From assembly GCF_900108335.1 (NCBI RefSeq), contig NZ_FNVT01000033.1, forward strand, positions 38,402-102,401: DNA of 64,000 nucleotides, written 5' to 3'. Source of the DNA: Nonomuraea solani. GTDB lineage: Bacteria; Actinomycetota; Actinomycetes; Streptosporangiales; Streptosporangiaceae. Position numbers and translations under genes: made by a program. A model generated the notes under the pieces. That model was not told where the DNA came from. It was given only the letters and a program-made list of their open reading frames with translations, and did no database searches. Every line of letters starts with the position of its first letter. Position 1 is the stretch's first letter. Shown here in pieces: positions 25,288 through 35,500 of the stretch.

Positions 25288-25863
25288 TCAGGAGCCGCCG
25301 AACTCCTTACGCCACGAGTCGAAGTCGATCTCCTGGGACCCGAACTCCGCCAGCCAGTCCACGAACCGGACACCGTACTTCTCGCCTCCCGACCTGAGGA
25401 TCTCGTCCGCTTCCGGCTCGGTGGGCGGGGTCAGGCCGAACGTCTCCCGCAGCCACGCCACGTACGCCTCGTGCCCAGGAGAGTGCTCCTCATCCTGGAA
25501 GATGAACGACTCGTCGTCGATCGTGAGCAGCAGGAACAGGTTGCGCAGGCCCTCGACGATGTCGAGATCACCTTCGTCGCCGAAGCGGACGACAGGAAGT
25601 GTGGCGCGGTCGTCGCGGTCGTCGCAACGCCACAGGGCCCAGAACGAACCCGAGCCGGTGGCCTGAGCGAAGGGTGTGAGCCGGTCGAGATGACCGCGCA
25701 CCTCCTCCTCCCGTCCTTCAAGACCCAGCCACTCCACCAAGCCGGCATCGGGCCGGTCGTACTCATAGAACTCGAACCCGTCCGAGAAGGCGTCCTCCCC
25801 AGGACCGTCGGAGAACTCCTTGAGCAGGTTCAGTTCGGGAATGGGCGAATAGGCGTCGGTCAT
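25288..25863 (-). CDS. Conserved acidic protein, unknown function
   Basis: 191 residues, strongly acidic and without signal peptide or membrane helix. Segments such as FSDGFEFYEYDRPDAGLVEW, SGSFWALWRCDDRDDRATLP and FLLLTIDDESFIFQDEEHS recall the SMI1/KNR4 (SUKH) type of immunity and regulatory proteins, in particular the pattern of aromatic and acidic residues around a domain end (AYVAWLRETFGL). The resemblance is only by eye. It stands between the lysR and tetR genes with no toxin nearby, so an immunity role is a guess. Confidence 0.65.
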   Translation of the reverse strand: MTDAYSPIPELNLLKEFSDGPGEDAFSDGFEFYEYDRPDAGLVEWLGLEGREEEVRGHLDRLTPFAQATGSGSFWALWRCDDRDDRATLPVVRFGDEGDLDIVEGLRNLFLLLTIDDESFIFQDEEHSPGHEAYVAWLRETFGLTPPTEPEADEILRSGGEKYGVRFVDWLAEFGSQEIDFDSWRKEFGGS

Positions 25864-25978
25864 ATCGGCTCCCGGCGCGGAATCGAGTGAGAGTGCGGTG
25901 GCACGCTACCGCCCGGGTCCGACACCGCGGGCCGCGGTTCTGCCACTCGGCCCGGCGGCGCTGGCCGATCATGGCGGA

Positions 25979-26089
25979 ATGCCTCACGTCACTGATCTGT
26001 ACGACCTCCTGGCCTCGTTCGGCTTCGACAGCGAGGAATACGGCGGCTTCCACCTGGTGTGGGCGGAGGGAATGGGCGCCAGTATGTGA
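25979..26089 (+). CDS. Short open reading frame, possible gene remnant
   Basis: 36 codons (MPHVTDLYDLLASFGFDSEE through YGGFHLVWAEGMGASM). Composition and codon use look coding, and its wording (FGFDSEEYGGFHLVW) is similar in style to the neighbouring acidic protein. There is no clear ribosome site. It could be the start of a truncated homologue or a tiny independent protein. Confidence 0.3.
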   Translation: MPHVTDLYDLLASFGFDSEEYGGFHLVWAEGMGASM

Positions 26090-26115
26090 TCTGCCGCACT
26101 TCAGACACTGAAATA

Positions 26116-26145
26116 TTGCAGATTATGAAAGTTCCTCACTATCCT
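26116..26145 (+). promoter_or_regulatory. Promoter of the TetR gene
   Basis: TTGCAG (26116-26121) and TATCCT (26140-26145) are spaced by 18 bp in an unusually A/T-rich segment. The GTG start follows the -10 by only 7 nt, which implies leaderless transcription. Confidence 0.6.
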
Positions 26146-26152
26146 CGACACT

Positions 26153-26767
26153 GTGACCATCGTGGACAGCGCTGACGAGCTCGGCCGGAGGGACCGTAAG
26201 AAGCTCGAGACTCGGGCGGCGCTGGAGCAGGCCGCCCTGACGCTGGTGGCCGAGCGTGGCCTGGCGGGGGTCACGGTGGAGGACATCGCCGAGGCCGTGG
26301 ACGTCTCTTCACGTACGTTCTTCAACTACTTTCCGTCCAAGGAAGACGCGCTCATCGGCCCCAGTCCGGCCTCCGCCGCCGAGCTGCGGGAGAAGCTGGA
26401 AGCCATGCCCGCCGACATACCGGTCCTGGAGGCGTTGCGGCGGATGTCGCGGGCCGAGGCGGAGCGGGTTCAGGAGCGGCGCGAGCAGTGGCTGCTGCGG
26501 CTGAAGGTGTTCGAGCAGAACCCGTCGCTGCTCCCGCGGCTGGTCACCAGCGGCACCGAGACCGAGCGTGCCATAACGGACGCCGTCGCCCGCCGCGCCG
26601 GTGTCGAGCCGGGCACCAGCGGATATCCCGAGCTGGCGACCGCGGCGGCCATGGCCGCCTTCCGGGTGGCGATGATCCGCTGGAGTGCCGCGGACGGGCT
26701 TCCGGAGCTGGCCGATCTGGTCGACGAGGGGTTCGCCCAGCTCGCCGCCGGCCTGCCCAATCCGTGA
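26153..26767 (+). CDS. TetR family repressor
   Basis: 204 residues from a GTG at 26153. The DNA-binding domain is clear in residues 15-65: ETRAALEQAALTLVAERGLA, TVEDIAEAVDVSSRTFFNYF, PSKEDALIG. The C-terminal domain is all-helical and would bind a hydrophobic ligand. It is followed 95 bp downstream by a DHA2 exporter on the same strand, which it most likely represses together with itself. A palindrome at 26801-26808 is a possible binding site. Confidence 0.9.
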   Translation: MTIVDSADELGRRDRKKLETRAALEQAALTLVAERGLAGVTVEDIAEAVDVSSRTFFNYFPSKEDALIGPSPASAAELREKLEAMPADIPVLEALRRMSRAEAERVQERREQWLLRLKVFEQNPSLLPRLVTSGTETERAITDAVARRAGVEPGTSGYPELATAAAMAAFRVAMIRWSAADGLPELADLVDEGFAQLAAGLPNP

Positions 26768-26800
26768 TCGTCCTGGTCACCCCCTTTCGAACGTCCCTGT

Positions 26801-26808
26801 AAACGTTT
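26801..26808. promoter_or_regulatory. Short palindrome upstream of the DHA2 exporter
   Basis: AAACGTTT, inside a wider partial dyad with GAACG on the left (26789-26793) and CGTTC on the right (26810-26814), lies between the TetR gene and the exporter. It is a candidate TetR operator, by position only. Confidence 0.35.
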
Positions 26809-26862
26809 CCGTTCAACCGGCGCCGACCCAGCGCCGGTCCCTGCCCAAGAGATCGAGGAAAG

Positions 26863-28434
26863 ATGACAACCGTCAGCGCGCAGCCCGAGGCCGCGGCGCC
26901 CACGTCCAGGAGGAAGGTTCTGCAGGCGCTGTCGGGACTGATGGTGGGCATGTTCGTGTCCATCCTGGCCTCGACCGTCGTGGCCAACGCCCTGCCGCGC
27001 ATCATCACCGACCTGCAAGGCTCGCAGACCGTCTACACCTGGATCGTCACCGCCGAACTGCTGGCCATGACCGCCACGGTGCCGCTCTGGGGCAAGATGG
27101 CCGACCTGTACAACAAGAAGCTGCTGATCCAGCTCTCACTGGGACTGTTCGTGGTGGGCTCGCTGATCGCGGGCCTCACGCCGAACGTCGAGATCCTCAT
27201 CGTCAGCCGCGTCGTCCAGGGCGTCGGCGCCGGCGGCATGACCGCGCTGGCCATGGTCGTGATGGCGGCCATGATCCCGCCGCGTGAGCTCGGCCGGTAC
27301 GCCGGCATCTTCGGCGCCGTGTTCGGCGTCGGCACCGTCGCGGGCCCGCTCATCGGCGGTGTGCTCGTGGACACCTCCTGGCTCGGCTGGCGCTGGTGCT
27401 TCCTCATCGGCGTGCCGTTCACGATCCTGGCCATCGTCCTGCTGCAGCGCACCCTCAACCTGCCGGTGGTCCGCAAGGACGTCAAGGTCGACTACCTGGG
27501 CGCCCTGCTCATCACGGTGGGCGTGTCCACCCTGCTGATCTGGTCGTCGCTGGCGGGCAACCAGTTCGCGTGGGGCTCCTGGCAGACCGCCGCGCTCGTG
27601 ACCGGCGGCGTGGTCATCCTCGCGCTGGCCGTCTGGGTGGAGTCGCGGGCCGCCGAGCCGATCATCCCGCTGTCCATCTTCAAGAACCGCACCGTCGCCC
27701 TGGCCACCGTGGCCAGCGTGCTGGTCGGCGTGGCCATGTTCGGCGGTACGGTCTTCCTGTCGCAGTACTTCCAGGTGGCGCTCGGCAAGTCGCCGACGGT
27801 CGCCGGGTTGATGAGCCTGCCGATGGTGTTCGGCCTGCTGATCTCCTCCACGGTGGCGGGCCAGCTCATCACCAAGTGGGGCCGCTGGAAGGGCTTCCTG
27901 GTGGCCGGCGGCGTCGTCATGCTCGGCGGGATGGGCCTGCTCAGCACCATCGACGGCCAGACCAGCACGGTCCTGCTCGGCGCCTACATGGCGGTGCTCG
28001 GCATCGGCGTCGGCATGCTGATGCAGAACCTGGTCCTCGCCGCCCAGAACGACGTGCCCGCCCACGACCTGGGCGCCACCACCTCGATGCTGACCTTCTT
28101 CCGCAGCATGGGCGGCGCGGTCGGCGTCAGCGCGCTGGGCGCGGTGCTGGCCAACCGGATCACCACGCTCATGACGGAGAAGCTCGGCCCGATGGCCGCC
28201 GCCGGTGGGGGTGGCGACAGCCACGCCGTACCCGACATCTCCAAGCTGCCGGCCCCCGTCGTGCGCGTCATCCAGGACGTGTACGCGACCGCCACCGCCG
28301 ACCTGTTCCTCATCGGCGTGCCCCTCACCGCGCTCGCGCTGGTGGCCGTCCTGTTCATCAAGGAGAAGCCGCTCAACACGCTGTCGGGCGAGGAGCGCCT
28401 GGCCAAGGAACGCGCCGCGGGCGCCGTTCACTGA
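26863..28434 (+). CDS. MFS multidrug exporter, DHA2 (14-helix) family
   Basis: 523 residues with a GAGGAAAG ribosome site. Hallmarks of EmrB/QacA exporters are present: motif D1 (SILASTVVANALPRIITDL), motif A (VPLWGKMADLYNKKLLIQ), and motif C (VFGVGTVAGPLIGGVLVD). Fourteen hydrophobic segments are visible. Residues about 445-465 form a polar cytosolic or extracellular loop rich in Gly (AAAGGGGDSHAVPDIS). The upstream TetR gene probably represses it. The substrate cannot be predicted. Confidence 0.92.
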   Translation: MTTVSAQPEAAAPTSRRKVLQALSGLMVGMFVSILASTVVANALPRIITDLQGSQTVYTWIVTAELLAMTATVPLWGKMADLYNKKLLIQLSLGLFVVGSLIAGLTPNVEILIVSRVVQGVGAGGMTALAMVVMAAMIPPRELGRYAGIFGAVFGVGTVAGPLIGGVLVDTSWLGWRWCFLIGVPFTILAIVLLQRTLNLPVVRKDVKVDYLGALLITVGVSTLLIWSSLAGNQFAWGSWQTAALVTGGVVILALAVWVESRAAEPIIPLSIFKNRTVALATVASVLVGVAMFGGTVFLSQYFQVALGKSPTVAGLMSLPMVFGLLISSTVAGQLITKWGRWKGFLVAGGVVMLGGMGLLSTIDGQTSTVLLGAYMAVLGIGVGMLMQNLVLAAQNDVPAHDLGATTSMLTFFRSMGGAVGVSALGAVLANRITTLMTEKLGPMAAAGGGGDSHAVPDISKLPAPVVRVIQDVYATATADLFLIGVPLTALALVAVLFIKEKPLNTLSGEERLAKERAAGAVH

Positions 28435-28444
28435 CTCGGTATCG

Positions 28445-28477
28445 AAGCAGGCCCGCCGATGGTCGGCGGGCCTGCTT
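28445..28477 (+). terminator. Very strong terminator after the DHA2 exporter
   Basis: A perfect 15-bp stem (AAGCAGGCCCGCCGA at 28445-28459, complement at 28463-28477) with a 3-nt TGG loop starts 10 nt after the exporter stop. Confidence 0.88.
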
Positions 28478-28504
28478 TGAATTCGAAATAGGTACGATGG
28501 AGCC

Positions 28505-29035
28505 GTGACCGACGACGATCACGGCGCCCTCGCACCCGAGCAGCTCGGCGCCTACTTCGCCCTCATGGAGGCCGTCAGCCTGCTCCAGCACGCCGTCGAG
28601 CAGCAGCTACGTACGGAAGGCGACCTGAGCTGGGTGCAGTTCCAGCTCCTGGCCCGCCTGGCCGGCGTCCCAGGACGGCAGTTGACCATGACCGCGCTCG
28701 CCGACGGCGTCGTCTACAGCCGCAGCGGCCTCACCTACCAGGCCGCCCAGTTGGAGAAGGCCGGGCTCGTCACCCGCGACCCCAGCCCCGACGACGAGCG
28801 CGCCACCCTGGTCACCATCACCCCGGCGGGCCTCGAACGCGTCGCCACCGTCCTGCCCGGCCACATCCAGGTCGCCCGCCACCTGCTGTTCGACCCCCTC
28901 ACCGACGGCGACCTGCACCATCTCGGCGACATCATGACCCGCGTCCGCGACCACATGCGCGCCCAGCCGCCCCGCTCCGCGGCCCCCCGCAAACGCCGCA
29001 GCCCCTCCCCCGACGGCTGCCAGGCAACCGGCTGA
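28505..29035 (+). CDS. MarR family transcriptional regulator
   Basis: 176 residues from a GTG. Residues 35-105 are the MarR winged helix (LTMTALADGVVYSRSGLTYQ, AAQLEKAGLVTRDPSPDDER, ATLVTITPAG). The wing Asp-Asp-Glu-Arg and the final dimerising helices are normal; the C-terminal 25 residues are basic and unstructured (PRSAAPRKRRSPSPDG). A TACGAT -10 element (28493-28498) ends 6 nt before the start, implying a leaderless transcript. No neighbour on the same strand; its target is unknown. Confidence 0.9.
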   Translation: MTDDDHGALAPEQLGAYFALMEAVSLLQHAVEQQLRTEGDLSWVQFQLLARLAGVPGRQLTMTALADGVVYSRSGLTYQAAQLEKAGLVTRDPSPDDERATLVTITPAGLERVATVLPGHIQVARHLLFDPLTDGDLHHLGDIMTRVRDHMRAQPPRSAAPRKRRSPSPDGCQATG

Positions 29036-29050
29036 CCCGCGCGAAAGCGG

Positions 29051-29330
29051 TCAAACCGGCCTTGAGTCCAGCCCGCCGTTGAGCAGCACATCCCGTACGA
29101 ACTCGGCCGCGTTACGCGACGCGGCCGCGTGCCAGTCGTCGTTCTCGCCCATCCCCCAGTCGCAGATCGACTTCACCACGATCCAGTCCACCTTCTCCTT
29201 GGCGGCCGCCGCGTAGACGCCGATCCCCTCCATCTCGCCGCCGATCGCCGGCCGGGTCCCGTGTGACGTCGCGCAGCACGTTCCGCATGGCCTCGGTCGT
29301 CGCGCCGTCCAGCAGGCAGAGCAGCGGTTC
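29051..29330 (-). pseudogene. Remnant of a nucleoside phosphorylase/MTA-SAH nucleosidase-like protein
   Basis: The last 67 codons (AIGGEMEGIGVYAAAAKEKV, DWIVVKSICDWGMGENDDWH, RNAAEFVRDVLLNGG) form the C-terminal part of a PNP/UDP phosphorylase-like domain; EMEG carries the ribose-binding Glu, and the CDWG Asp is the usual base-binding acid. Above about 29255 the frame changes (TTEAMRNVLRDVTRDP in the neighbouring frame) and then loses coding sense; the first 150 or more residues are missing. In actinomycetes such domains occur alone or fused to effector proteins. Only the tail remains, so it is non-functional. Confidence 0.65.
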
Positions 29331-29558
29331 GTCGACCTCGACCCCCGCGTCCGCACCCTCAGCTCCCCGGCCACCGACCGGTCCCGCCGGCCGAGCACCG
29401 GCAGGCCCAGGATCCACCGGACGGCCATGGTGACGGCGGCCGCCGCCCGCGCGGCGCGGAACGAGACGCGCACAGCCACGTGTCCAGCGTGGCCCCTCCG
29501 GCCCACGACGCAAAAGAGCTCCCGCACCGAATGGTGCGGGAGCTCTTCCTACGCCGGG

Positions 29559-32500
29559 TTAGCCCGGGGGCTCCAGCGGCCTGAGGACCTGCCAGATGCG
29601 CCAGAGGATCGTCGGCATCTTCGAGGACGGAGAGTCCGAAATGTATGGCTTCGAGGCCGGGCCGTGCCCGGTGCCCTGGTCAGCCATCGTCTCGGCCTGC
29701 TTCCAGGCGGTCCCCTGGTGGGACCCGGTGGGCTGCACCCTTCCCAACTGCTCGTCGACCGAGCGTCTCTGCGCGTCGGACATCCCACGCGACTGACTCT
29801 GACCGCTGTTCGGCGCACTGCGCTGCGTCTTGGGCGGTGACTGCCGTTGAGTAGCCCTGCGGCTGCTCGGACGGACGGACGGACGATGCCTGACCGTGGT
29901 CTTGGGCCTGCTCGCCCGCCTGGTCACGGCCCTGCGTGCGGCCGCGGCCCGTCGCCTGGCCGCCGCGGCCCTGCGAGCCGCCGCTGCCGCCCTGCGCCTG
30001 GCCGCGGCGGCGGCCGCCCGCTGCCTGGCCAGTGCCGCCTTCTTCCTGGCGATCTGCGCCGCCCTCTTCTTGGCGGCTTCCGCGGCCCGCTTCCTGGCCG
30101 CTTCCGCCGCCTTCTTCTTGGCCGCCTCCGCGGCCCGCCGCTTGGCCGCCTCCAGGGCGCGCTTCCTGGCCAGCGCCGCGGCCCTCCGCCTGGCGGCGGC
30201 GAGTGCCGCCCGCCTGGCGGCCGCCGCCGCGGCCCGCCGGGCAGCGGCCTGGGCCAGCTTCCTGGCGATGGCCCGCGCCGCGATCCGCGCCGCGATGCCG
30301 ACGACGAACCAGACGAGCTGGCCGTCGGGGTCGCTCATCGTGACGGGGCTGTTGTTGGCGTAGGCGTAGGCGTTGAGCTGCTGCGGGTCACTCTCGTCGA
30401 TGATCGGGTCGACCGACAGGAAGCGGCCGTTCCTGGGGTCGTACTCGCGGGCGCCGAGGTGGACGAGGCCGGTGGTCGCGTCCTTGGTGCCGCCGACGAA
30501 CCCGCGTTGTCCGGGCCACCAGGGTGGCGCGGTCCCGCGATCCTCACCGAAGGCGGTCTGCCTGCGGATGGCCACGTCTCCGGTGCCGGCGTTCACCATG
30601 GCCTGTGCGGTGCCCTGGTGGTCGTTGGCCATGAAGAAGACCTGGTCGTCGGACGTGCGCACCGCGATGGCCTCGCCACCGATGGTGTAGTAGCGGGTCT
30701 GCTCGACGACGTCCTTGGCGTAGTCGAAGCGCAGCTCCATGTCGTCGATGTAGAGGGTGGCGTCGGTGGCGGTCTTGCGGAGCAGCCGGTCACCGTCGGC
30801 GTCGTACAGGAACGACGTCGTCTTGCCCGCCTCGGTCACCGACTCCAGGTTGCCCTCGGCGTCCCAGACCAGCGCCTGGTCGGAGGTGCCGACCTTGCGC
30901 CGGGTGGTGTTGCCCGCCGCGTCGTAGCCGAACACGTCCGCGCCGACGGCCTGCAGAGCGTGCGGCTGCTTGCCGCCCGCCGCCGGGTAGGTGAAGTCGC
31001 GTACGGTCTCGGCCGTGCCGCCCCAGGCGTGCTTGGTCTCCTTCGTCCGGTTGCCGGTGACGTCGTAGGCGTAGCTGACCGCGTACGGAGCCACGCCGCC
31101 GATCTTGCCCGAGGTCGGGCTGCCGGAGGCGCAGTCGTCGGTGGCCGTCCACGCCGAGGTCAGACGCCGCAGATAGTCGTGCTTGAAGCACTGCGTGTCC
31201 TGGGCCGCCTTGTCGGCGATCTTGGTGACGTTGCCGGACGCGTCGTAGGTGTAGTTGATGTCCATGTCGCTGGCGGCGGAACCGGCCCGGTCGAGGCGCA
31301 TGCTGTTCAGCCTGCGGGTGCCCTCGTCGTGGGTGTAGGTGAGCCAGGTCTTCTTGGTGCCCTCGCCCAGCTCGTACTGGAGGGTCTCACCCATCTTGGA
31401 GTAGCGGGCCGCGCTCACGTACGCCGACAGGCCGGTGACCTTGGTCGGCTGGCTGAGCCCGTCGTAGCCGTAGACGACCGACTCCTCGGCCAGGCCGCCG
31501 CCCGCCGGGAAGCTGACCGACTGGACCTGGTCGTCGAGCGTGTAGCGGGTGTTGAGCTGGTACGAGCCGGCCAGCTTGCCCTCCCGCTCGGGGATGGTGA
31601 CGGTCTGGCGCAGGGCGCGGTAGTCGGCGTCGATGGAGTTGATCTCCGCCTTGTACTCCTGGCCGCCCGCGTACCGGATGGTGGCGTGCAGTTCTCCCTT
31701 GGCGAGCCCGTCGTACTTCCACTCGGCCAGCAGCGGGCCGCTCGCCGAACCCTCGCGCAGGTGCGTCTTGCGACCCAGAGCGTCGTAGCCGTACCAGAGG
31801 GTCTTGCCGCGAGCGTCGGTGGTGGTGACGACCTCGTCGGCGTCGTTGTACGTGGTGGACGTGACGCCCTTGTCGGGGTCCTCGGTCTTGATCTCCCGTC
31901 CGCGCAGGTCGTAGTGGTGACGCCAGACGTTGCCCGCCGGGTCCGTCACCGTCGACAGGCGGCCGGCGATGTCGTAGGTGTACTTGGTGGAGTCGTACTC
32001 GCCGGTCGGAGTCGCGCCCTTGTACTGGCGCAGCTCGATGAGCCGGTCCTGCGCGTCACCGATCCGGGTGGTCGCGGTGCCGCCCGCCGGCGGTGTGACG
32101 TGGAGCCGGTCGCCCTCCTCCTTGGCCGTGACCCGGTACTTCTCCACCCCCTTCACCTTCATGACCTCGGCGTTGGTCTCACCCGTGCCGTCGAACAGCG
32201 TCACGACCTGGTTGGGGACGACGGCGTCCGCAACCGCCAGCAGGTCGGTGCCGGGCGTCCCGGTGGCGAAGTAGCCGGTGTTGGCCTTGTACTCCTCGCC
32301 CTGGGAGTTGTAGAAGGTGTCGGTGATCGTGCGCCCGTCACGCAGCGCGGGATCCGACGTCTGGTCGTCCTGGGGCGCGGGTTCCTGGGTCTGGCGCTCG
32401 CGCATCAGGCCGTCGAACAGCTCGTGGCTGGTGGTGTAGTTGCCGTCGGCGCCCAGCGTCTTGGTGGTGACGATGCTGGGACCGTCGGTGCGCATCGTGT

Positions 32501-35500
32501 AGGTGTACTCGGTGCTGGGCGACTGGTTCGCCGCCTTGCTGCGGTCGGGCTGCCAGACCTTGGTCAGGCGGCCGAGCGCGTCGTACTCCATGTCCACGCG
32601 GCGGTTGTTGGCGTCGATCTCGGCCACGGGCTCGCCCCAGGCCGGCTCGACCTGGGTGCGCTCGGTGTGGCCGAGCTGGTTGGTCTCCGTGGTCTCCCTC
32701 GCCGGGGCGCCGGCCGCCGGGCTGTAGGTGGTCACGGACTTGGTGCCGACCGGGTCGGTCTCGCTGGTCTCCCGGCCGTACGCGTCGTAGGTGCGGGTGG
32801 TGCCGGTGATCGTCGCGCCGTCCGCCGAGACGAGCTCCTGGACCGCGGTCACGTCACCCTTGGTGGGCGGCTGGCCGTTCGCCTGGCCGTCGTACTGGAT
32901 CTTCTCATCGGCGAGCACCTCACCGGCGGCCAGCGTGGACACCGAGGTGCCGCAACCGGCGGCGACCTTCTGGACCCGGCTGGGGTAGTCGAGCATCCAG
33001 GAGGTGTCGTTGCGGGCGTAGGTGTAGCGAATGCACTCGTCGTCGTCGCCGCTGGCCAGGTCGTTCTTCTCGTCCACCTGGAGGAGCAGGCCCTTGGCGT
33101 CGTACGAGCGGTCTTCGCCGGTACGCCGCCACTTGTCCCCCGGCAGCGCGGTGCGGGTGACCATGGACTCGGGCTGGACCACGTGCGCGGCCTTGGTGAC
33201 GCCGCCCTGCGTGGACTCGGCCGTCTTGACCGACCACGGCTTCTGCGCGGTCGCGGTCAGGAGCGCCCCGCCGTCACCGTCGAACAGGATCTCCTCCCGC
33301 TCGAAGCCCGCGAGCTGGTCGAGGTCGTCGATCTTGACGCCCTCGGTGTCCTCGACCTGCGCGCTGCGCTTGGAGCCGTCGGCCTGCTTGTCGCCGTGCA
33401 TGCCGCGGAAGTAGCGGAACTCCGTCATCGTGCGCTTGCCGTCCTGGCCGTCGCCCTCACGGACGCGGACCCGGCCGTAGCCGCGGTAGTCGGCCCACGT
33501 GCGGTGCTCGGGCTTGACCAGGATGTTCTCGGCGTAACGCCAGGCGGCGCCGTCGAGATACTCATAGTTGGTGACCACGCTCGGCGAGCCGGCGACGCGG
33601 TCGACCTCGACCGTCTGGGTGACCAGATACTTGTGGAACCAGTCGGTGACCTCGGCCTCGTTCGGCGGCGCCCAGCGCTGCGGGAAGCAGCGCCTGGCGT
33701 TCTTGTCCGCCGCGGGAACGTCGCCCGGCTTGCAGTCGGCCGCCGAGTAGTTGATCCGCAGCTCGCCGCCGGACTCGTTGTTGACGGCCTGGACGCGCCA
33801 CTTGATCAGCGGAGCGCGGCCCTCATTGGCGTCCACCCGGTTGGGCAGCTGCACGCCGGTGAACTTCACCGGGGGCAGCGACAGCGTGCCGCCCACGTGG
33901 CCGCTCTGCTGGATCGAGGCCAGCCAGAGCGCCGGGCTCATGCCGTCGCCCGAAGCGGGGAACTGGTGGGTCAGCGCCCAGGAGTCCACCGCCGCGTACT
34001 GGCCGGCGGCGTTGAGGATCTGGGTGGTGACCTTGGCCAGGCGCTTACGCGTGAAGAACGTCGGAGCCAGGCGGTCGGTGCACTTCACGCCGGAGTCGCA
34101 GATCTGGTCGAACGGCACGTCCGGCCAGGAGCCCGCGGTCTCCTTCTTGAGCTGGTCGGCGGCGCAGGTGATCGTGCCGCTGGGCAGGCAGCGCTCGGCC
34201 ACGTCGAACAGCACGCGGGCGGCCGGCGCCTTGGTGAACAGCTCGTTCTTCAGGTAGCCGTAGTCGATCCGGGTGAGGTACGCGCCGCGGATGTACGGCG
34301 TGCCCAGCTCCGGCTTCATGTTGCGGCCGTAGTAGTTGCCCTCTTGGGCGTACCAGTACGTGGTCGCGTTGCCGTGCGTGTCCACCTCGTAGTCGAGGTT
34401 CCACCGGTACGCCTGCTGGCACCAGGCGTTGGCCGGGGTGCTGTTGTAGCAGGGCTCACCGCTGTTGTTGCCGAACACCGGCACGGTCTGCACGGACTTG
34501 GACTCGGCCTTGCCGGTCGCCCAGCCGGGCAGGCGGTTCAGGCCGAAGGTGTACTGGGTGCCGTCCGGCGTGGTGACCCGCCAGTGCTCACCGTTGTTGT
34601 CACCGTTCGTGGCGCCGGTCAGCGCCTCGATCCTGGTGCCGTCGTCCCGCTTGGGCCGCCACTGCTTCGTGGTGACGTCCTTGACGAGCTCGACCGACGA
34701 GTCGCCCAGGGACATGATGGCGTTGTCCTGGTCCCAGCACAGGTCGCCGGTCTTCTTGCCGTCGAGCATGCAGGCCTTGTAGCGGCGCTCGATGAAGCCG
34801 CCGGGGTTGAACTCGAAGCCCTCCCCCGCCCAGGACGTCTGGTTGTTGGTGGAGACGGTGCGCCCGTCCACGCTCTGCGAGGAGTAGCCCAGCGACAGGC
34901 CCGGCTCCTCACCGCCCAGCGCCGGAGGGGTGCGCATCTCGTAGCCCCAGGTGAAGTCACCCGACTGCGGGCCCACGCTCCAGTCGGACGAAGCCGACAG
35001 CGAGGTGGCCGAGTGGTCGCCCGACGGGCCGGACGCGGCCGCGGTGAGCGCGTACAGGCCGTTGGTCTCGACCTCGGCGGTCACCGTGCCGGTCTTCGCG
35101 TTGTTGTCGCTCTTCACCGGCTCGGGCGCCGCGCAGTTCGCCGCGCGGGCGTCCAGCGCGCACTCGTCCAGCTTCACCAGGCGCAGCCGGGAGCCGTAGT
35201 CACCGCCGTAGGCGTAACGGAAGCCGGAGTAGTCGATCTCCAGGGAGGTCTTCTTCGCCGTCCTGGCCGTGGCGCCCTGACCAGGGGAAACGCGCATCGT
35301 CAGGCCGAGCCGGTCGCTGTCGAGCAGCTCGACACTCACGGGGTCCGCCGCCTGTGCCGTCTTGGCCGTCCCCGCCGCCAGCTTCACCGGGAAGCCGGCC
35401 GCCAGGGTGGAGACGGAACCGCCCAGCTCCGCCTTCTGCGGCTTGGGCCAGGAGACGGCGGGCGCCGCCTTCCACGCCTGCTTGGCGGCTGGATCGGCCA

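Noticed and set aside
25288..25863. Acidic protein as a SUKH immunity protein
   Set aside because: Resemblance is by general composition only, and no toxin gene is adjacent; kept as unknown.
29559..29890. RHS C-terminal tail as a named toxin domain
   Set aside because: The Ser/Gln/Pro-rich tail has no catalytic pattern of nucleases, deaminases or ADP-ribosyl transferases that I can recognise, so no toxin class was assigned.
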